Below are positions 50,996 through 64,000 of a DNA stretch of 64,000 nt, one piece after another. The stretch covers positions 27,774,832-27,838,831 of the forward strand of contig CM040746.1 in the NCBI GenBank assembly GCA_022829145.1, read 5' to 3'. Made by a program: the position numbers and the translations under genes. The stretch comes from Albula goreensis. Its lineage: Eukaryota > Chordata > Actinopteri > Albuliformes > Albulidae. The notes under the pieces are model-generated. The model ran no database searches. It was not told where the DNA came from and worked only from the letters and a program-made list of their open reading frames with translations. Position 1 is the stretch's first letter; the number at the start of each line of letters is the position of its first letter.

Positions 50996-52129
50996 TAAAA
51001 AAACAGTAAAGTTACTCTTTATCCAATCCCTGGGCATCTGTTGTCAGACAGAGGAAATCCTCCTCAGTGTTGTACTGAGCCACACTTCCCCTCAAGGGGA
51101 GGGGAGCCTCTGGGGTAGAGGCAGGCTGGATGTTGGGGGGCGGTTCAGGAAGAGAGACTGAGGATCGGGAAAAGGCCTGATCATCTGCCTAGATGAGCAG
51201 TGACACAAAATGGCCCCTTTGATCAGCGGGTAATGGATTTATTACTGCTGTGTGTTTGTAAGACATTTTATTGACTCCTGTTTGCCTCCATGAGCATGAC
51301 CCTTGTATTTATTACTGTCTGTCCAACATAGAAGAGATACATTGAGATCACTGGAAAAAAGCAACAGTAAAGTGATGGTAGTGTGAAAAAAAAAGATCCA
51401 GAACAGATCCAAGGGGGATAGAAGTGGCCAAACATAGAAAGTGAAGACAAGGTTCAAGTGCAAATAGAAGGAGCTGAAAACTAGGCGAAGAATGTGAGAG
51501 GAAGAAGTGAAGGGGTTAATGGACCCTGTGACCCTGTTGCCCCAACAGAGAGGTCTCTGTTGCTCTCTCTCCCTCCCTCTCAATTAAAGTGACTTCATTG
51601 CACAAGACTCGCATTAACTTGAGAGTGCATGTGAGGGGCAGAGAAAGTGTGTCAGAGAGAGAGAGTACAGACAAAATGTATGTGTGTGCCTTTATCAAAG
51701 CACTACTGTGCATCTGAGTACATGAGTATGTAAGTATTACTGTCCAAATTACTGTTGGGACATTTTGCCCAAAAGGTTAAAAAAACTGGGCAGGGAGGGG
51801 TGAAGCCTGTTCACAAGCTTTAGTAATAAAATCAGAGTGGATGGGATTATGAATGTCCTGATCAGGCCAGCTGCAGGGACAAATTTCACCATTCTGACTA
51901 AGTACTGGGTCTGTGAAATTCACTAAAATCAGAACAGCATGTGCAAATATGCAGTCAGTCACAACACAAGAAGTCAACGACAAGGTTGTGTGTCTGAGTG
52001 TATTTAAAGCTCTCCCATTCACTAACAGCATAGCCCACCAATCACAGCCAGCGACACAGCCAACAGTAGCCAATCAGGGAGCACAGTTTATATACCTAAA
52101 ACACAAACATAATCATTAAAATAATACTG

Positions 52130-52320
52130 ATGATGGCAATGGTGATGATAATAGTAATAAGTCAACAATCAAGCAAAATGAACACAAAACAAAACATTTT
52201 AAATGGCAGTGATAAGTAAAATTATGATATAGAAATAACTAGTGAGGTTAACATTAATAATAACAATAATAATATAATTATAATAATAGTAACAAGTAAA
52301 TAGTGTAATTAAACAATTTC
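52130..52320. repeat. AAT/TAA-rich low-complexity tract
   Basis: Imperfect GAT, AAT and TAATAA units over some 190 bases, densest at 52245-52295. This is simple-sequence DNA with no gene signal. Confidence 0.6.
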
Positions 52321-53619
52321 TTTATAATACCAAATGAGCACAGATTAAATTAAACACCATGGATGGGCCCCAGTAATCCCAGTGTATAAATCCAGTGTAT
52401 AGTACAAACCAGTCTATCTTTTCCAGTTCAGGATAGCAAAGCTTGATATAGTGCAGTAACGTGCAGTATAGCTTTGTATACAGCACAATTTATGATAATT
52501 CAGAAGGGTCTGGCTGAGCATATCTGAGCCCTGTCCAATTCAGTGCAATGCAAGTATACACAACACATCACAGACCAGAGTGACACTTTTACATGCCACT
52601 CAGTCCAGTGCAAAATACAGTCTACTACAGTGCAGTCTGGTCTACTATGGTACACTCTAGTTCAATCTACAATTTCAGAGTGGAATTTAGTGGTGTCTCA
52701 GAAAAATAACTGCCAACATTTTGTTCTATACATTTTGGGCATCATTACTGACCAATGGATTACACCACTGAAAATGAAACAACCTGCACTCTTAAGAGGG
52801 TTCAATATGTTGCTCACAAACAAACCAAAATTTTCCTTCATTATCATTGTGTGAGCTCTCATGGCTTAGGACACTAATCAATGCCATTCAATACTTTTTG
52901 CTTATGTTTGACATCTTATCCAGTCAGGTTTCAAAAAGGAATTCAGTTGAACTCAGATTAGTCTCACCCACTACAGTTTAGCACAAATAATCAGTCCAGT
53001 GCACATACCAAACCTACTCCACTTCCAATGTTATTGTAATTCACTTATGAAGTTATTTGGAGTTTTTTTCTGTGTTTTCACCTCTATCACAGCAAACCCA
53101 CACATTCACACCAGTCTTTTCATACATCTTTACACATCCCAATTTAAAATACCCACCCCCACCCCTAGCACAAAAAAAATAAGCAGAATTCATCATTCAC
53201 ATTGTTCTAAACTTAAGATAAAACACTGAATCTTTGATTTCATTGCTGGAATATCCACCAGCCCTAAAACACCCTAAAAGTCACTCATTGTAATTATTTC
53301 AACAGTTTCCCCATTCATATAACATTCTGTTCACTTTGTATTATTTCTGAGGAGACAGTAATGGCTATTAATTGAAAAAAATTCTTGGATTGACTTGGCT
53401 TTTTTTCTTCAGTAGAAGTACAAACGCGCTACCTAAAAAATTGTCCCACTTTCTATGAAACCTAGAGGACATTCATTCCAAGTCATGTTCTAAATGTATT
53501 ATCATTGTAAACTATTTTTCTCTGAGAGTGTTGGCATTAATACCATTTTAATCCATCTCTCTCAGTCTCTATCTCTGTTTCCATTGGGCTAGGACGGCAG
53601 TGCGGCCTACTCCAGCCCA

Positions 53620-54222
53620 TCAATCATCAGGTGAGCAGACCAGGTGGAGCTGATCCGGACTACCGACGCTCCCGGTGCTGGAACTTCCATCGCCCAAGTC
53701 GCGAACCACCATACACGGCAAACTGAGCTCTGTTGATCCACCAGGACTGGAATCGCTTCTGCTTACGCACTCCTCCTCCAGCACTAAGCAAAGCTCCTTC
53801 AGGTCCAAATTCTCTTTCACCAGTCCGTCTTGCAGCCTCTCCAGGTCTGCCAGTTTCTTCAGGTAACCACCCAGGTCTTCGCGCATTACTTTGGCGGCAT
53901 GATGGCCGAAGAGCTGCCATTCCCGAGCCAACTTCTTAACTTTGAGTCGGTCATCATCCAGAAAACAACATAAGTCTCGCAGTTCTTGGTTTTCTTCTTG
54001 AAGTCGCTGATTAATGACTTTCAGCTCACGAATTTCGAGCAGGTGTCCTTGTAATTGTTTGTTGACTTCCTTAATCAACCGACCTCGCTGTATGAGAGCT
54101 GTTATCTTTTCGGACTCCTCTTTACGAAGTCGACCCACCAGCTCCTCCTTGGTACAGGCGAGCAAGTCCTCATCAGACATCTTAGACAGCTCCCGGTTGT
54201 AGATCTCACTGTCGCTGCCCAT
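53620..54222 (-). CDS. ccdc85b: CCDC85B (DIPA), coiled-coil adaptor
   Basis: Small coiled-coil protein of the CCDC85/DIPA family, found at adherens junctions and in the nucleus, where it can repress transcription. It is a single uninterrupted exon, as in mammals. I chose the ATG at 54222 (MGSDSEIYNRELSKMSDEDL), giving 200 residues; the upstream in-frame extension is not conserved. The SDEDLLACTKEELVGRLRKEE start is followed by coiled coil (about 30-140) with QLQGHLLEIRELKVINQRL and QELRDLCCFLDDDRLK. The C-terminus has a low-complexity linker, then RDLGDGSSSTGSVGSPDQL and the terminal SPDD, which are almost the same in human CCDC85B and set it apart from the longer CCDC85A and C. It lies between fosl1 and fibp, as in human 11q13. 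Confidence 0.93.
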   Translation of the reverse strand: MGSDSEIYNRELSKMSDEDLLACTKEELVGRLRKEESEKITALIQRGRLIKEVNKQLQGHLLEIRELKVINQRLQEENQELRDLCCFLDDDRLKVKKLAREWQLFGHHAAKVMREDLGGYLKKLADLERLQDGLVKENLDLKELCLVLEEECVSRSDSSPGGSTELSLPCMVVRDLGDGSSSTGSVGSPDQLHLVCSPDD

Positions 54223-55560
54223 ATTGTTATATACTACAAGCCTATTCCAATGGGTACCTTTGAACTTTCCACGAGGAGCGTATAGATTATATCCAACAGT
54301 ACATTTAATTAAGCACGTTAAGAGATGCAAAACAAACGCTCTGTGAATATGTTCACAGTCTTTGTGTTTCAGTAAGGTAGGATACTGCTCTTTAACCCAC
54401 GTCTATAATACTACCTTTTTCTAACAAGGTACGGGCCTACATTAATTCAGCACTCAATGTGTCAATTTAGATCATTCAATCCTTTCTAATCCTGTCTTGA
54501 TACTCTTCGGTATTGAATGGACTTTACCTGATTAAAATACGCGCAATTGTAAAAACACACAAGGTTCCAGAATTGTATTTTAGCTTCTCTCAGATCATCA
54601 GTCTTTTCGCAGATCAGCCCAGCTTTCCGTTCCCCAAGGCCTGTAGGAAAGTGGACTATAAAACTCTCCTGTCCTGTATTCCTCCTCGCTCCGGTACGGC
54701 ACTGCTTTGCTGGATTCCTCAATTGTTGTTATATCGTGACAGACACGAACACATCAGTTGCAAGGATGATAACTGACAGCAATGTCTTATTATCGCAAAG
54801 AGTGACGTGCTGTGAGTCCAAGGCATGTGTTCGTTTCTTTCAGAGTGATGGTGTAGCTATTTCCCACGGGTGGAAAATGTGCCCACAGCAGGACACCTCT
54901 CAGTTTTAGAGATGCGCTTGGAGATCGACTATCTGTCCACGCAGTTTAGTTAATCAAAAGCATCATTTGGTACAATAATCATCACAATGCAGCCAGATAA
55001 TTTCTTTTCCACAACGATAACAATGTCCGCTTCGCTCTCACTTCTAGCGGATGCGTCTCTTTCGCTGAGCCTTGGTCCCACTCCTCATTCCATTAATTTC
55101 TGAAAAATATCCATGTGTAACATTTGGTGAGATAAAATCGGTCTCTTCCACATAAAAATAAAAACACAAAGCATGTAGAGAATTAGTCGTCGCTGTTTTC
55201 ATGAACATATATTAAATAAATAAATAAAAATATAAAATGTAGGACAGGCAGAATCGATATTACCCCCTGTCTTTTTTCCAGAAATGCAGGCGATCTTTGA
55301 AGAAAACAATGACATTCAGGAGGCTTCGCACACCCTTCAAAAATGGTTGCTATTAACTACTTGAAAACATGTAGTTAAATATTTATATCTGTAGAGTATT
55401 GCAGAATTTCCGCCCGTGTTTTTAGTGGCAGAGGCGGCATCAGTAATGTCGTCCTCTTTCTCTTGCTCAGTCTCCCTCCCCCTCCCTCTCCCTCCCTCGT
55501 TTTGGTTTTCCTTTACGGTAAGAATCCGTATTGTACCACATGGAAGAAAATGACATCATA
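54223..55560 (-). promoter_or_regulatory. ccdc85b: ccdc85b 5'UTR and upstream region
   Basis: Upstream flank of ccdc85b. Moderately GC-rich patches (54600-54700 and 55420-55500) and a pyrimidine-rich CTCCCTCCC stretch (55465-55500) lie in it, but no clear TATA or start site. The in-frame extension of the coding frame to 54330 is taken as 5'UTR. Confidence 0.35.
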
Positions 55561-55834
55561 TTGTCAAGCTCACATGCTCGGGTCAGATGGAATACATAGA
55601 TTGAAATGATTCTGAGAAACCAATTAATGCAAACTTACAGAAATGACATAAAAACATGCACATACCCAATCATGTTTGTGTATAGTTTGCTTATATTTGA
55701 GCGCATAAATATTATATCTGTACAACGTGCATGTTAACACTATTCTTTTAACTGACTGCGTAGGATGAACTCTCCGATGAACTTTTCATAAATTATAACC
55801 TTATATTAATAGGTAGTCACTCATTCACACACGC

Positions 55835-55866
55835 GCGCGCGCGCACACACACGGACACACACACGG
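55835..55866. repeat. Alternating CA/CG purine-pyrimidine tract
   Basis: ACACACGCGCGCGCGCGC followed by CACACACA and a second CA block. Alternating CG and CA dinucleotides of this kind readily adopt Z-DNA. It lies upstream of ccdc85b. Confidence 0.7.
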
Positions 55867-55991
55867 AAAGTGTGACAATAGGCTATTCTTTTGTTTAAGC
55901 CATGGTATTTGACCACATCCTTCCGCCCACTACTCCAACTGTATTGTCACAGTGAAACCATAACAATGAAGGGTGTTAACCAGGGTTAGGA

Positions 55992-57430
<1,439 letters not shown>

Positions 57431-57444
57431 ATCCACTGTCCCTC

Positions 57445-57560
57445 TGACGTCTTGTTTACAACTACGAAATAACATACAGGAAACAGTTCCCCAATGGTTC
57501 ATGACGTCAACATCAACTCCCCTAATGTATCACTGAAAATGCCGTGCAAACCGGAAGTAC
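57445..57560 (+). promoter_or_regulatory. fibp: fibp promoter: CRE, CCAAT and ETS sites
   Basis: A half CRE TGACGTC (57445-57451), a CCAAT (57491-57495), a full palindromic CRE TGACGTCA (57502-57509) and an ETS site CCGGAAGT (57551-57558) lie in order, typical of a TATA-less housekeeping promoter. A probable non-coding first exon ends with CTGAG before the donor GTAAGT at 58048-58053. Confidence 0.6.
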
Positions 57561-58200
57561 TTTGAAAGTATTCTCTGTGGTAACCATTAAAGATAAAGAG
57601 CTCAGCTAAAGAACCCAAACAGATGTTTCGTGTGTGTTCTTGACAGCGACGATTTTCTGATCCGAGAATGGAACTGAGGAGAAGTGTTTAGTTAGCAGTT
57701 TTGGAGATAGTTAGTCGATATTGTCTTAGTATCAATGCAAGCATTGGTATCCTTTCATCTATCCACTTGTAATATCAGCTAGCCACAATCGGTAACGATA
57801 CTTATTTGTTAGCTAAATAGCTATCCAGGAATAAAACGCTAAAGATAATCAAGGCTGCAATGCTAGGTAGCTAGACTTCACTGAGTACTATGTTGGAAAT
57901 GTTGGAATTTCTGTCTTGCAGACTGACGGTATGAGTTAGTGATAGCTAACGTTAGCTATTAGTTATTCGGGGCGTGGAGAGCCAAGTTAGACAGCTAAGG
58001 ACTAGCTTCGTTATCCAACAACTCAGAGGACTTTCAAAATAGCTGAGGTAAGTGAATTTCGTTGTGTAACGTATTATCCATATCTAGGTAGCTTATGTGC
58101 CTATGATAGATGGAAAACATTGTTGGTTGAACAGATAAAGCCATGATTGATTGTTCCAAACATTAGTATTGAAAGTATCGACACGTCTGTTTGTCCAAAG

Positions 58201-61125
58201 ATGTCTGTGGAGCTAGATGTGTTTGTGGGAAACACCACCATTATGGATGAGGAAGTCTATCAGTTCTGGCTGGACGGTTACACAGGTATGGTATGCACTT
58301 TAATAAAGTCGTTCGTTGTACTGCGTGTATACTGAATGCTTAGCGAGTAGTAACACTTTTACACATGGTGGTCATTTTCATAACAGACCCACTAGATATG
58401 AAATCCACCAAACCACTGATACACAGTTTATGTTTAAAACAAAGGTGTTAATGGCTGTCTTCTCCATCAGTGAATGAGGCTGTGCGGGTACGGATGGAGG
58501 GAGGGGTACTGGAGGAGTGTGAGGCCAGTGCAGAAGTGCTGCATAGTGATACCATGGACCAGTTCCGCACCTTCCAGATGTGTGAGCGGCTTCTTCACAG
58601 CCCGGCCAAGCTTGCCAATCAGCTTCTGTTCCAGATCCCCCCACATCGACAGGCTATGCTCATTGAGAGGTGTGTCTCCAGGCTTTGTGCTGTCCTTCGA
58701 TCAGCCCAATATAATGTTTGGCTGAGGCTCGGTCTGTGAGTGTGGTTACATGTGATTGTGACAACATTCAAGAGATACAGCTTCTGATGCCTGTACATCT
58801 ACCTGTCTTACTTCTTTCAATCTTTTTTTTTTCCTTTCAGAAAATCGTCATTTTCATCTGCGAGTATCTGTCCCATTGCATACACAAGGGCAGCTAAATC
58901 TTGTACTGAGACATGCCACCTGTCTGTCTGTCTTCCTGAAAGCTGCATATGTCATGGAGCTGGCCACTTCATGAGTTTTGCATAAAGAGGCTTGGGCATG
59001 TTGTTTGATGACAGGCTACACAACTGAGCCTCTTAATGTCTTTGACTTGAGTGATTAAGTTGCAGTGTACACACTTCATCTCAGATCCTCTGGTGATACG
59101 AATACGATGGCAGGGTTTGTATGTGACTCTTACATTTGCTCATACCTGTGCTTCCCTGTATAGGTACTACGCGTTTGACAGTGCATTTGTGCGAGAAGTT
59201 CTGGGGAAGAAATTGTCAAAGGGAACGAAGAAAGACCTGGATGATGTCAGCGCAAAGACAGGGATCACACTAAAGAGCTGCAGACGCCAGGTAGGGGGAA
59301 GATGTACACAGGAACAGGTGCTTTAACAGAGAAGCTCCAACCCGGCAGCACTTTTTATGTTCAAATTAGAGTACACCTACAGATATGAATTACAGTTTTC
59401 ATTACTTAAGTAATGAATGGAAAAAAAAATAGAACAACTGATTTGCATATGGAGGAGTGGTCAAGGAGCTACACTCAATCCAATGGTTGTAGTTTTATCA
59501 TGGAAGATGTCTTAGTTTTGTAAAAGGTAATGAGTCTGGAGTACTAGAGAGAGCAGTACACTCTGATTGCAGTCAGATTATAGAATGTATGAATTTTATT
59601 GACTAAAGGGCTTTTTTTTAAAGATCCATTGAAAAACAGTTTCTCCATCACTAATTCCCCCTTTTTCTATATACCACAGTAATCCTCTTGAAGGGCGCAT
59701 CATAGTTATGTTGAATTCTTAACAGATTCTGACACATTATTAATAATTAGCAAAGTCAAAGAAATATTATCATTGTTGCTCTTACCATTGTTTGTAATCA
59801 TTCTGATTTTTGCAGTTTGATAACTTCAAGCGCGTGTTTAAAGTGGTGGAGGAACTCAAGGGCTCGCTTGTGGAGAACATACAGCAGCACTTCCTGCTGT
59901 CTGATAAGCTGGCCAGGTGCGATCATCTTAATAACACAAATGACAGAGCAACATATTCTCCTATCGTTTATTAACCCACAATCTACATATGTTTTTGTCA
60001 GATATTTGTAAGTGTAATATTCCAGATTAAAAATGCTTTCTTTTCTCTTGGTAGATTAACCTTTTGATGGTCTTTTTTGATGGACTCTTAATAAACAAAT
60101 GGAATCACTAATGATTTGATTACTAAAATGCTAATGAATGATTTTATAAAAAACATTTTGGTCTATGTAGCTGGATAATTGATTTTACCCTAGAATCAGT
60201 AAAAGCAGAAATGCCAATGACATTTCCATTGCTCCATATGGGACATTTCTCATTCATTTCATCTCTCTGTATGTCACTGCAGGGACTATGCAGCCATTGT
60301 GTTCTTTGCAAACAATCGCTTTGAGACTGGAAAGAGAAAGCTGCAGTACCTCTCCTTTCAGGATTTTGCCTTCTGTGCAGGCCAGCTGATCAACAACTGG
60401 ACGGTGGGGGCTGTGGGTGAGACAGAAAGGCATCTTGACATATTTCAGTCTACACAATGGCAGGGTAGCTCTAGTTGACCTGTGGGGGGGGGGATGAAAT
60501 GCAGGGAATGTGTCTGATTGTGTGTATACTACCTGCTGCCTAGCCCCAGTAAAGAGCTTGCTGTATTGACTAGTTACATAAGGTAAAACTGGGCTCTTCT
60601 ATTTTCATTACTGAACTTCCTTCTATTCCACACTGAAGTGCTTTGTGTCCAGTTATTTCAGTTATTCATTAGCAAGAGGCAACTTAGTTTTTTCCACAAG
60701 TGTCACAGTGGACCTCTATTGGATTTTGTTGATTTTACCACACCACAGTGGCTTTAATTAATGAGTAATAATTTGGATGGATTTTTACGGTATGCCTGAC
60801 TTCTCCTTAAAAAAAATTTGCCTGATCACTTAACCTACCTGAAAATATGGGCTAAGGGAATTTGAAAGCACTGTTCTGTAATCTGTGTGTGATTTTTGAA
60901 TTTTGAAAAACCATGCTTCACTGTCATGTGCAGGCATTGCCATTGAGCTGTTCTCCTAAATGTCTGTGCTGTACCTGCACAGTAATGTATGTTCATTCCT
61001 GAAATCTGTCTTCTGCAGATAACATGGTGGAGGACATGGATGTGGATCTGGACAAAGAGTTTCTGCAGGACCTGAAAGACTTGAAGATTTTAATAACTGA
61101 CAAGGACATGTTAGACCAACATAAG

Positions 61126-61190
<65 letters not shown>

Positions 61191-63127
61191 AAAAACACTT
61201 GAAAGCATATGTGTACCAGCCCTATGGTTGCCTGGAAACATACATACCCAGATATGAATGCATGATACCCATATGTGAATGCATAATTTCAGAAATGGAA
61301 TAGCTACTTCTTAAACCATTTAGCATGTTGGACTTTTACACATTACCCATTACCAAGTCCAACTATAGGTTTGTGTCTGTGAGGTGTCTTCAAAATTCGT
61401 TAGTTGATTCCATGAGTGCCCTAACTCCTTGGGATTTGCCACATCTCATGGCTGGGCTAGTCTGACTGCAGTACAAGACTGAGTCTAGAGGAATATAGAC
61501 TCATGAAGACCATTGATATTTGTTGAAGTATAAGCATGCATGTGAGATGTTGGAGTAAAGCCTCCCCTCCCCTCAATCACATTTTCTTTACCTGTTCCTC
61601 TCCTCTCTACCCCATTCCCTCTTTCATCCTTCTCCAGTCTTGTGTGTACAGCTCTCAGGGGGAAGACAAAAGTATTCAATGAGATGGAGGCAAACTTCAA
61701 GGTGAGAGACAGTGGATTCACATTTCAGTGTCTCAGCACAGCTGCTCGGCATCAGGGAACACTTTCAAACTAACACACACACAGCCACTCCCAGCATTGT
61801 GGATTACTTATTGTGTGTAATGTTTTATAGTTAATGGCTGATAACTAAACAGGTACTGGCTGAGTTGGGTACAACTACTATGCTGCCCTTTTTTCTGTCT
61901 TTTGCTGAAATATCTTTCATTGCAGGAGCAGTTATAGGGTGAGTCAGGCAGTGAGTCAAGGACTCTTGAGAAAGAAGCCCTAGTACAGTAGTACAGTCAG
62001 TACAAGAAGATATTTTACTACACAATATGCCCCCCTTGTTAGCCAGCATTGAAAACAGATTTTCGTAAAATATGCTAGTGCAACATCTGGTATTAATCTG
62101 GGATTTAGGTGATGCTCTAACCGATGTGAGAGTGCGTGTCCTGAGGAAACAGTGCAGCTGCCTGCTAATTTCAACACCCACGTACATTTCCTAGTGTTAC
62201 ACTTGCAGAACAATTCCTTGTATTTTAAAGAATTGTGCAACATTTCCAAGAAAAAAGGTGATATTTTTTGTAATACACACAATTACACAATATGTATCAA
62301 TACTTTTTTAGTGTATTTCATGCCACACAGTTGTCTAACAACTAATATATATTAACATTGAATTAAAGTGTCATTGGAAGCTAGCTATAAGTATAAATTA
62401 ATTACAATCTTTGAAGTATAAAACTTTAATGTCTCACACTCTGAAGCATGGACTACATACTTTTACCATTAACTGTCATTTCAAACCTTGTTTAGAGTCT
62501 GGATAGACCTTGACCCTGTAGTCCTAAACATTTCACCCTATTATTTATGTCACAAGGGCAGACTTCTGTGCTGTGTTTTTCCACAATGTAATTATGATGA
62601 GAAAGTTAGAATCTGGCCAAGGGCTAGCACTGCAGTCTGTCATGCTAACCCAGGGCTACAGGTGATGCTAAGTTCTTTTGCATCTGTCCTCCTCCTCCAT
62701 CCAATTTTTGCAGTTTTCTCTCCTTTCCTAAAGATGACAGCTGAATACGTGGGGTCCATTTTATAATTTCACAGGATACTGCTCTTAGGTGCTATTTCAG
62801 CATTGATTTATAGCTGAGCACATGCTAATAAATATTGTAACAAAAGCAACGTTCATAATGACCTCTGTAAATGTGCCTTTCTAAGAATGAATGGGGCTTC
62901 AATGGAGATAAACCAGTTTCAGAAAAAACTGGGCTCATAGTTTCAAATTATTTTGCTTTCATAAATGTATGAGTGGTGCTTCTCAGTGGTTTACAGTATG
63001 TCAGAAGAATATGGTGTATAATTTCTCACTGTTCTCTCAGAATCTTTCAAGAGGCCTGGTAAACATTGCTGCCAAGCTCTTGAATGCAAAAGATGTTCGA
63101 GACTTCTTCATAGATCTTGTAGAGAAG
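58201..63127 (+). CDS. fibp: FIBP, acidic FGF intracellular-binding protein (partial)
   Basis: Binds internalised FGF1; human loss causes an overgrowth syndrome. Eight coding exons on the plus strand: 58201-58285, 58471-58669, 59164-59290, 59816-59916, 60283-60416, 61019-61127, 61638-61701 and 63041-63127. All phases agree and give 302 residues; human FIBP is about 360, so the last exons lie past the right edge. Start [13 protein letters not shown] at 58201 matches the family. Highly conserved stretches include [71 protein letters not shown] and [13 protein letters not shown]. No enzyme motif is visible; the family has a single FIBP domain. The donor of exon 6 (61128-61129) is the first GT of a (GT)29 microsatellite. 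The neighbour to the left is ccdc85b, divergent, as in human. Confidence 0.93.
61128..61185 (+). repeat. (GT)29 microsatellite that contains a fibp splice donor
   Basis: A pure GT array starts at the first intron base after fibp exon 6 (CATAAGAG|GT). The donor therefore has GTGTGT in place of GTRAGT, and shifted alternatives occur every two bases. The repeat is polymorphic by nature. Confidence 0.9.
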
Positions 63128-63582
63128 GTATTAATTGCCTATTTATTTTATTTATCATTGTGTCTGTGCATATGCATATGTGTGTGTTTGTTCATTTTTA
63201 TGGATTTTTAATCTCACATAGGTACCCCAAATTAGTCAATATAGAACTTGACAAACATGCTTACAACATGGAAAAAGGGTAAACAATATGTTTGCACTAT
63301 ATTCCATGTCTAGGAACCATATCTAGAACCTTAAAATTTTGCATTCAGAACACTGAATACACATATTTTATTTAGAAAGTAGTTGAGTACTGAAACTGAT
63401 CAAACCTGTTTGTAGACACAGGTGACAGTGGCTGCTTCCATTTTGGTCTTGAATTCTAAGATTTTGAAGACTCTTTTTATTACATGTTTAGTGCTGTGAA
63501 GGTTCTACATTTTTGCTTGTTGATGTATTTAGTGCAGAGTAAATTTGGTCAAAATATCAATACTCATAGCTTAGACGAGAGG

Positions 63583-63675
63583 TTCCCAACGTCGGTCCTG
63601 GGTACCCACTGTCTAAGCTGATTTTTGTTTCAACCACAACTGCCACCCCAGAATCTTAACAAGCTGTTAATTGTT
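63583..63675 (+). repeat. Interspersed repeat fragment in the last visible fibp intron
   Basis: Starts GGTTCCCAACGTCGGTCCTG and continues GGGTACCCACTGTCTAAGC with a T-rich middle (GATTTTTGTTTCAACC). A GGTTCCCAA-GGTCCTGG-CCCAC layout is common as a dispersed repeat in fish genomes. A weaker related segment (CAGTCCTGAAGAACCC) is near 46292. I cannot assign a class. Confidence 0.4.
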
Positions 63676-64000
63676 CATAATTGTTCATGCTTTACATGAT
63701 TAGAGAGAGAATTTGCCAATACAGCTATGCATGTCATGAAGGACAAGCTCCTATATTCACATTGTGCCATATTGCAGGCAATTTCAGAAAGACAAGTAAG
63801 ATATTTTAACTCATATGAACGACAGCGGTGATTCTGGACTCATGACCACTAAAACTAACCATATGGTAGAGAATGAAGGCGTCATAGACAAGGGTAATTA
63901 TAATGAGCCAAAGCTGCATTGTGTTACTAAGCATAAGGGAAAAAATCACTAGCTTAATCATGTGTTCAATGAATGGAGCATATTGATTCACTATAATTTG

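Larger units (their letters stand above)
49240..53619. other. fosl1-ccdc85b spacer and ccdc85b 3'UTR
   Basis: AT-rich DNA between two genes whose 3' ends face each other. The right part must include the ccdc85b 3'UTR; AATAAA signals on the minus strand lie at about 51237-51242 and 51264-51269, though nearer variants could be used. It holds a long hairpin (50920-50995), AAT-rich low complexity (52240-52300) and a diffuse CAGTGCAGTCTA-like tandem region (about 52540-52680). No coding exon was recognised. Confidence 0.5.

Noticed and set aside
54223-54330. Longer N-terminus for ccdc85b
   Set aside because: The extra 36 in-frame residues are not like the family; the ATG at 54222 gives the conserved start and usual length.
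61128-61241. His/Thr-repeat frames opposite fibp
   Set aside because: They are minus-strand translations of the GT microsatellite.

Overview
The window is nuclear DNA of a ray-finned (teleost) fish. Seven protein-coding genes have introns with GT..AG borders; their products match vertebrate families. The spacers are AT-rich and carry microsatellites, short CTAACGTTAGCT-type motifs near promoters, a teleost-type interspersed repeat and a decayed Tc1/mariner transposon. I cannot name the species. No rRNA, tRNA, CRISPR array, operon or virus was seen.

Layout, left to right: 1-2330 no gene; cofilin-1 (cfl1, minus, 3196-10390); a spacer with SRF/ETS-type sites (11590-11686); atlastin-3 (atl3, minus, 14045-22739); a ZNF143-type promoter cluster (24478-24611); a FoxN2/N3-like forkhead gene (minus, 26025-29273) with an RFX X-box and CRE-like site upstream; yif1a (minus, 32328-38969); a 4 kb spacer with a SINE-like repeat; fosl1 (plus, 44071-48013) with SRE, CRE and TATA in front, AP-1 sites in intron 2 and an AU-rich 3'UTR; a 5 kb spacer with a hairpin; ccdc85b (minus, single exon, 53620-54222); a microsatellite-rich spacer; and fibp (plus, from 58201, cut by the right edge after 302 codons).

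The gene set (CFL1, ATL3, YIF1A, FOSL1, CCDC85B, FIBP) corresponds to genes of human chromosome 11q13, with FOSL1-CCDC85B-FIBP adjacent in both. This is an ancestral linkage block, not a functional operon: the products act in actin turnover, ER shaping, ER-Golgi traffic, AP-1 transcription, adhesion or transcription repression, and FGF1 signalling. The forkhead gene is the one member I do not expect from the mammalian block.

The points most worth a second look are a one-base frame break in a nine-C run of fosl1, which hides an otherwise intact conserved C-terminus; a four-site AP-1 cluster in fosl1 intron 2; the divergent FoxN-type gene with its X-box; a palindromic SRF/ETS element near cfl1; three ZNF143 sites at atl3; a splice donor of fibp that is itself the first unit of a (GT)29 repeat; and a GC-rich, partly coding-like island inside a yif1a intron. 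I found no clearly new biological system.
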